Translations under genes and position numbers: made by a program | Notes under the pieces: model-generated | Database searches by the model: none | The model's input: the letters and a program-made list of their open reading frames with translations, nothing else | Told to the model about the DNA's origin: nothing | Assembly: GCA_030272155.1 (NCBI GenBank) | Contig: CP126202.1 | Location: 4,981,501 to 5,045,500, forward strand | Direction: 5' to 3' | Source: Tetradesmus obliquus | Lineage: Eukaryota; Chlorophyta; Chlorophyceae; Sphaeropleales; Scenedesmaceae | DNA: 64,000 bases | Part shown: positions 59,716-64,000 of the stretch, piece after piece | Layout: every line of letters starts with the position of its first letter | How positions within the stretch are numbered: the first letter of the stretch is position 1

Positions 59716-59855
59716 AAGTTTGCACCTACTCATCGGAAACGGAACTGGCATCCCAAATATAGTATAATGCTGCAGGCAGATCCCCTAAGTACACAGAGCT
59801 ACATGCCCGCTAACACACCTGCTACAGTACTTTAGCGTAGTCACGACCCCCTTGC

Positions 59856-60135
59856 AAGTGCTGTAGCTGTCATATGACATAGCACTGCAAAATACTGGCC
59901 TTTCACTGTCATCATGTTCGTAACCATGTTACCAAATTAACACCACAGCAGCAACGCCGACATATAGTACAATACTTTACTGCCACTCAGACCAAGTAGA
60001 CATCACGATCCACGGCCACCGCATTTATCGCTATAATGTCATGCATGGTGGCGGCCGTGGCTACACATTCCGACGCGCTGCACGCCTGCAGCCCAACCTG
60101 GTCAGCGCCAGCCGCTGCTCCCATGGGTGACGTGC
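59856..60135. other. Intergenic region
   Basis: This lies between the TIR element and the 3' end of the polymerase gene on the minus strand. Nothing else was recognised. Confidence 0.4.
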
Positions 60136-61874
60136 CTACAAGGGCCCCTCCCCCTGCTGCGGCATGAGCCTGCCCAGGCCGCCCGCCGCCACCAGCAGCG
60201 CCGCCAGCTGGCGCTCAGCGGCAGCAGCAGACAGCCGCGGTGACGCCAGCTGGCGCAGCAGCTGGGACAGCAGCACTGGCGGTTCATCCAGCTGCACAGG
60301 CGCTGCTGCTGTTGTATCGCACGCTGCTGCAAGCTTGCGCTTTGGCCGCCTCTGGGTGGCAGCAGCAGCAACAGATGGGCCATGCAGAGGCTGCTGCTGT
60401 TGCTGCTGGTATTGCTGCGGCTTGTTTAGCTGAGCTGGCAAGATGTTACCTTGTGCTGCTGCTGCGCCAACACCAGCTGCGGATGCTGCCTGCTGCTCCA
60501 CCAACACACCATCGTCGTCTTCAATTTGTTGCCGAGCCTGCTGTTGATGCGGTTGCTGCTCCTGTTGTAGACTTTGCAGCTCAGTTTGAAGCAGCTGCTG
60601 TTGCTGTGTGGTGGCTGCATGAGCTTGCCTGGGCAGGCTGACCGCAACGCTAGGTGCTGTGTCATTTTGAGGTGCTGCTGGCGCTGCGAATGGCAGTGCT
60701 GCTGCTGGTGCAGTGGCTGCAGCTTCCACTGCTGCTGCCACTGCTGCTGGGGGTGGTCCTGCTGCTGCCGTGGTGAAGCGCCGGATGCTGCCCGAGGCTG
60801 CTGCTGCCTCGTAGGGCCCAAAGTTGCTGGCAGTCAGGTTGAGGATGGTCACGGGGTGGCCGGCGGGCAGAGGTGCCACCAGCACCTGGCAGGCAGCAGA
60901 GCAGGCAGCAGCGCAGCCAGACAGGTGAGCGGCACTGTCATCCAGCTGTGCAAGGCAAATTCCCATGCAGCCAACAGCAAACAGGAGCAAACACGCACAA
61001 GTGCGCGCAAGTCAGACAGTGGGCTGTGACATGACACTGTGCAGTATCCATGTCAGCAGCCAAAAAGGCATGGCAAGATGCTGCTGGAGCTGCTGCTGCT
61101 GGCCCTACCTGAGCCAGGCCTGCCGCCAGGTTGACAACTGCAGCATGCAGCGCAGAGCCCGCAGCGTAGCGCTTCTCTCCCACCACGCCTGGCGCATCAA
61201 AGGCAGCAGCAGGGGCAGCAGGCGCCTGCGCTGCACCCTTTGCCCCAGCCCCACTCACGCCGCCGCCATTGATGCCTGCAGCAACCTTGGCAGGACTGTT
61301 TGTTGCCGCTGCTGCTGGTGCTGGTGCTGCTGCTGCTGCTGCTGCCAGTGCTGGCGTGGGGAAGGTGGTGCTGCGTGTGGCGCTGCGTGGCGGGTTGCCG
61401 CTGGTAGTCAGCGTCAGCGCCAGCTTGCGCGGCCAGCGGTCTTCAACATGCCTGGAGCGGAACACAGAGAGGTAGCAGAAGCCCAGATATAAACAAGAGC
61501 AAAGGTGCAGCAGCTGATGTGACACTCAACCTAGAGTAAGAAATGGAACTGACTAACGCATGACGATCAAGCTGGAGCAGTAATGCAAAGGTTCCCTCCC
61601 TCCTACAGTAGTACAGCCGCTTGTTTGCCCAAACAAGCAGCCCATATCACCCCCCCCCTCCACCTGTCCAGCATCACGCGCCCCAGCAGGTCGCCAGCCA
61701 TGGCCCCCAGCACAGCAGCCAGCCGGGGCGCAGTGTCAGCAGCGCCAGTCAGCAGCGGCACCAGCATGCCACCCCCGGCAGCATTAGAGGCCTGCCCCGC
61801 AATGGGCCCGCGGCCCGCCGCCTGCAGGTTGGGCGGCAGCGGGCGCATCTGTGGCGTGAGCGTCATCTGCACCT

Positions 61875-61912
<38 letters not shown>

Positions 61913-63619
61913 TGCACACGGGGTGTGACGAGTGTGCCACTTGTGTGGGCTCTCTGTGCTGGCATGTCGCAACACGCATCTGCACTGCACTTGCTGCTTG
62001 ATGCCGAGGAGCTATGCGGCTTTGGACTGCTCATTCATCTCTGCTGCACTGCTGATACCATGACACCGCTCAAATGCCAGCACGACCCTCTCAAATATGC
62101 TGGTGAGTCAGGCCACGTTCACCAATCCTCGCAGCCGTCTTCCCCGATCCCAAACACATCAACCTGCAGGCTCTTGGCGGGCCCCTTGTCCACCACCCTG
62201 GCCTCGTCCCGCCCCCAGCCCGCCTCAGCCAGCCGCCCAGCCAGCCGCGCCTGCTGCTGCCCGCCCAGCAGCGAGGCCAGGCTAGTGGCGGAGTGGCCCT
62301 GCAGCTGCTGAGCAGTGGTGATGCCCAGGCGCTGCAGCGCGGGAGCAACGCCGCCCAGGCCTGCATGCAGGGGGTAGGTGGGTAAGGCATAATTCAGGTT
62401 GGCAACCATGGCCACCTGGGCACGCACAGCACGGCGCAGGATAACCACTTGCAGCATGGAGTCGATGCTATTACAGTAGGAGGTGTGTTTACCAAGCTGG
62501 GAGCCCAAGGTTGGCAGCTGCAGCCATTCATGACCTTCAGCACCCCTGACTTCAGCAGCTCTCCGCCCCCCCCCCCCCCCCACCTCCCCCACACACACTG
62601 GGCTGCCTGTCTCACCTGGCAGCTTGTCCACTGGCGTGGCGGCCAGCAGCGCCTGCACTGCCGCCACGCCGCCCACCACGTGCACGCCGTCAGGCTTGGC
62701 TGCCCTGCTGGCCAGCTTGGCCAGCAGCTTGTTGGGGGCCACACCTACTGACACAGTCAGCCCCAGCTGTGCCTTGGCTGCGGCGCGCACTGCAGCAGCC
62801 ATGTCAGCACCCAAGGAGCAGTCCCAGGTGGCGGCGGCGTTGGCCGCCAGCCAGGCAGGCATATCGGGCAGGGCCACGCCAGTGCTGCCTCCGAGGCCCT
62901 GCAGAAGCAAGGAGGGAGACACAAGTGTCAACAGCGGCTTGTGCCAAGAAAAGGCGCTGAGCGACCACAATGTCCTGCATACAGTGATGCACTGTGAATT
63001 CAAAACCCCTGCGGGGTTTATGCCATTTAGCATGCTGCGCCGTGTGCTGTGCGTCCACCTGTGCTGCAAACTGCTGCCCAGCGCCCTGCCCCCCAGCCAC
63101 CAGCAGGTAAGCCTCATCAATGGAGGCCTTCTCCACCACCGCCACACACGACGCAGCAGCAGGCGGCAGCCCTGAGGACAGCAGCCGCATCAGCGCAGCA
63201 GACGCCTCCCTGCAAACGGGTGGCAAGTGAAATGCAGCACGTGCCAGAAAAAGACGGCAGTGCAGTGGGCGCTGTCTCTCTGTGTTCGGGTTTGAGGTGC
63301 TGCACATGCAGCCGCATCAGCGCAGCAGACGCCTCCCTGCGAGGCGGCGGCAGCGCAAGGGTGATACAGGAGTTGTGCTGAATGCGGGTGGACAAGCCAT
63401 CTGCAACTGCATGCACGATGGGCTGACAGCTGCGCCGCGTGAAGCCCCAGCAGGGACCTCCAGGTGACAAGCAGTGACCCACATACTGTGGCAAGTGTAT
63501 ACGCAATATGGAAACTAGTCAACGCTCCCTCACCTGTATGGCCTGTATGACACGCGCCCGTCCGGCTCAGTGAACACGTGCACCAGCAGCCCACCAGCTG
63601 CAGATAGCAGCACGCGCGC
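60136..63619 (-). CDS. Y-family translesion DNA polymerase (eta/iota-like), partial
   Basis: Exons at 63534-63619, 63059-63209, 62616-62898, about 62178-62360, 61664-61872, 61109-61451 and 60136-60945 join in phase. Family motifs appear in order: VSYRPYREASAALM (pol eta has KYREASVEVM), EKASIDEAYLLVAG with the catalytic Asp-Glu, SVGVAPNKLLAKLASRAAKP, LQRLGITTAQQLQGH (helix-hairpin-helix region), then the little-finger pieces RWPRKLALTLTTSGNPP and HPVTILNLTASNFGP. Such enzymes copy past UV and other DNA lesions. The N-terminal catalytic piece (the DMDCF region) lies beyond the right edge. The C-terminus is a long Gln/Ala-rich tail with a basic patch (RRPKRKLA); no ubiquitin-binding zinc finger or PCNA-binding motif was recognised in it. 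ASIDEAY favours eta over iota, but the call is not certain. Confidence 0.82.
63311..63345 (-). repeat. Decoy copy of a polymerase exon start
   Basis: The first ~30 bp of the exon at 63059-63209 (codons for EASAALMRL) are repeated upstream in the intron at about 63311-63340. The copy follows a CAG-type acceptor context that differs from the functional one. Confidence 0.65.
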
Positions 63620-63623
63620 CTGA

Positions 63624-63666
<43 letters not shown>

Positions 63667-64000
63667 CCATCAGCATGGCGCCGATCACTTGCCACGCCGC
63701 AGTCTGCGATGCGCACCCCACAGGCTCTGGGCATGCAGTTGCTGCTGTTGCTGCCTGCTGTTGCCGCCTGCTGTTTCTGCCTAGGAACCGCCAGCAGCTG
63801 CGGCTAAGGGTGACCGGCTGCAGGTGCAGGCACCACAGCAGCAGGGCAGGCCAACAAACGGCTGCAGCACACTCGCGCTGGCACTGCTCGTGGTGTGACA
63901 CGTACAGCACAATCTCCGACGAACACCCCACCGCCAACAGCTCCTGCCGCACCCAGACCTGCTGCAGGAGCTAAAAAAAAGCACCCCAGCCACTGCCACC
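63620..64000 (-). other. Unassigned right-edge segment
   Basis: A CAG/CTG tract at 63627-63663 precedes the first visible polymerase exon on its sense strand. Further out, 63880-63965 can be read as an exon (VWVRQELLAVGCSSEIVLYV) after a CTGCAG acceptor, but this does not match the N-terminus of a Y-family polymerase. It may be a lineage-specific insert or another gene's exon. Confidence 0.3.

Larger units (their letters stand above)
58449..59855. mobile_element. Inverted-repeat (TIR) element of ~1.4 kb enclosing a LINE tail
   Basis: The arms 58449-58483 and 59821-59855 are inverted copies matching at 33 of 35 positions (GCAAGGGGGTCGTGACTAC at the outer end). The flanks just outside the CAAGGGGG ends are CAAGCG and CAAGTG, a possible imperfect target duplication. 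The interior holds a LINE 3' fragment and a GTAC-rich block but no transposase. The simplest reading is a ~0.5-kb MITE into which a 5'-truncated LINE inserted. Confidence 0.65.

Overview
The window reads as nuclear DNA of a green alga. Genes have many short introns with GTGAG, GTGCG or GTGGG donors and CAG acceptors, and the sequence is full of CAG/CTG trinucleotide tracts. Dethiobiotin synthetase and DAPA aminotransferase are fused in one gene, as in plants. A chlorophyte of the Scenedesmus/Tetradesmus type fits best, but that placement is inference. No prokaryotic feature (operon, ribosome binding site, CRISPR) was seen. Exon coordinates were worked out by hand from splice signals, reading phase and family motifs.

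Layout, left to right. 1.4-3.9 kb (-): leucine-rich-repeat gene. 5.8-7.4 kb (+): F-box/LRR gene with an in-frame TAG. 7.9-9.3 kb (+): Ala/Gln coiled-coil ORF. 10.3-12.4 kb (+): polyglutamine protein. 13.3-16.4 kb (-): CCR4/nocturnin-type EEP nuclease with a five-fold tandem exon array. 17.1-22.7 kb (-): biotin gene BIO3-BIO1. 23.4-28.5 kb (+): RCC2-like beta-propeller. 29.5-34.1 kb: transposon-rich island (two LINE tails, a pair of ~520-bp LTR-like repeats, a tRNA-Gly with an intron). 34.8-38.4 and 41.3-44.7 kb (+): a tandem pair of five-exon genes with a candidate GIY-YIG-like domain, inside a ~5-kb segmental duplication. 47.5-53.3 kb (-): amino-acid transporter carrying a hAT-type MITE in an intron. 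53.6-58.1 kb (+): TPR protein. 58.4-59.9 kb: inverted-repeat element holding a LINE tail and a GTAC-rich block. 60.1-64 kb (-): Y-family translesion DNA polymerase, cut by the right edge.

Two patterns run through the window. First, at least six genes carry partial tandem copies of single exons. Each copy takes an exon edge, its splice site and often the neighbouring CTG tract, and leaves a decoy beside the functional exon. Second, the strand of each trinucleotide tract predicts its role. CTG on the sense strand mostly lies in introns just before a 3' splice site, while CAG on the sense strand lies in exons and codes for Gln, Ala or Ser. The genes do not form an obvious shared pathway; biotin synthesis, mRNA turnover or RNA processing, chromosome segregation, amino-acid transport and DNA-damage bypass are each represented by one gene.
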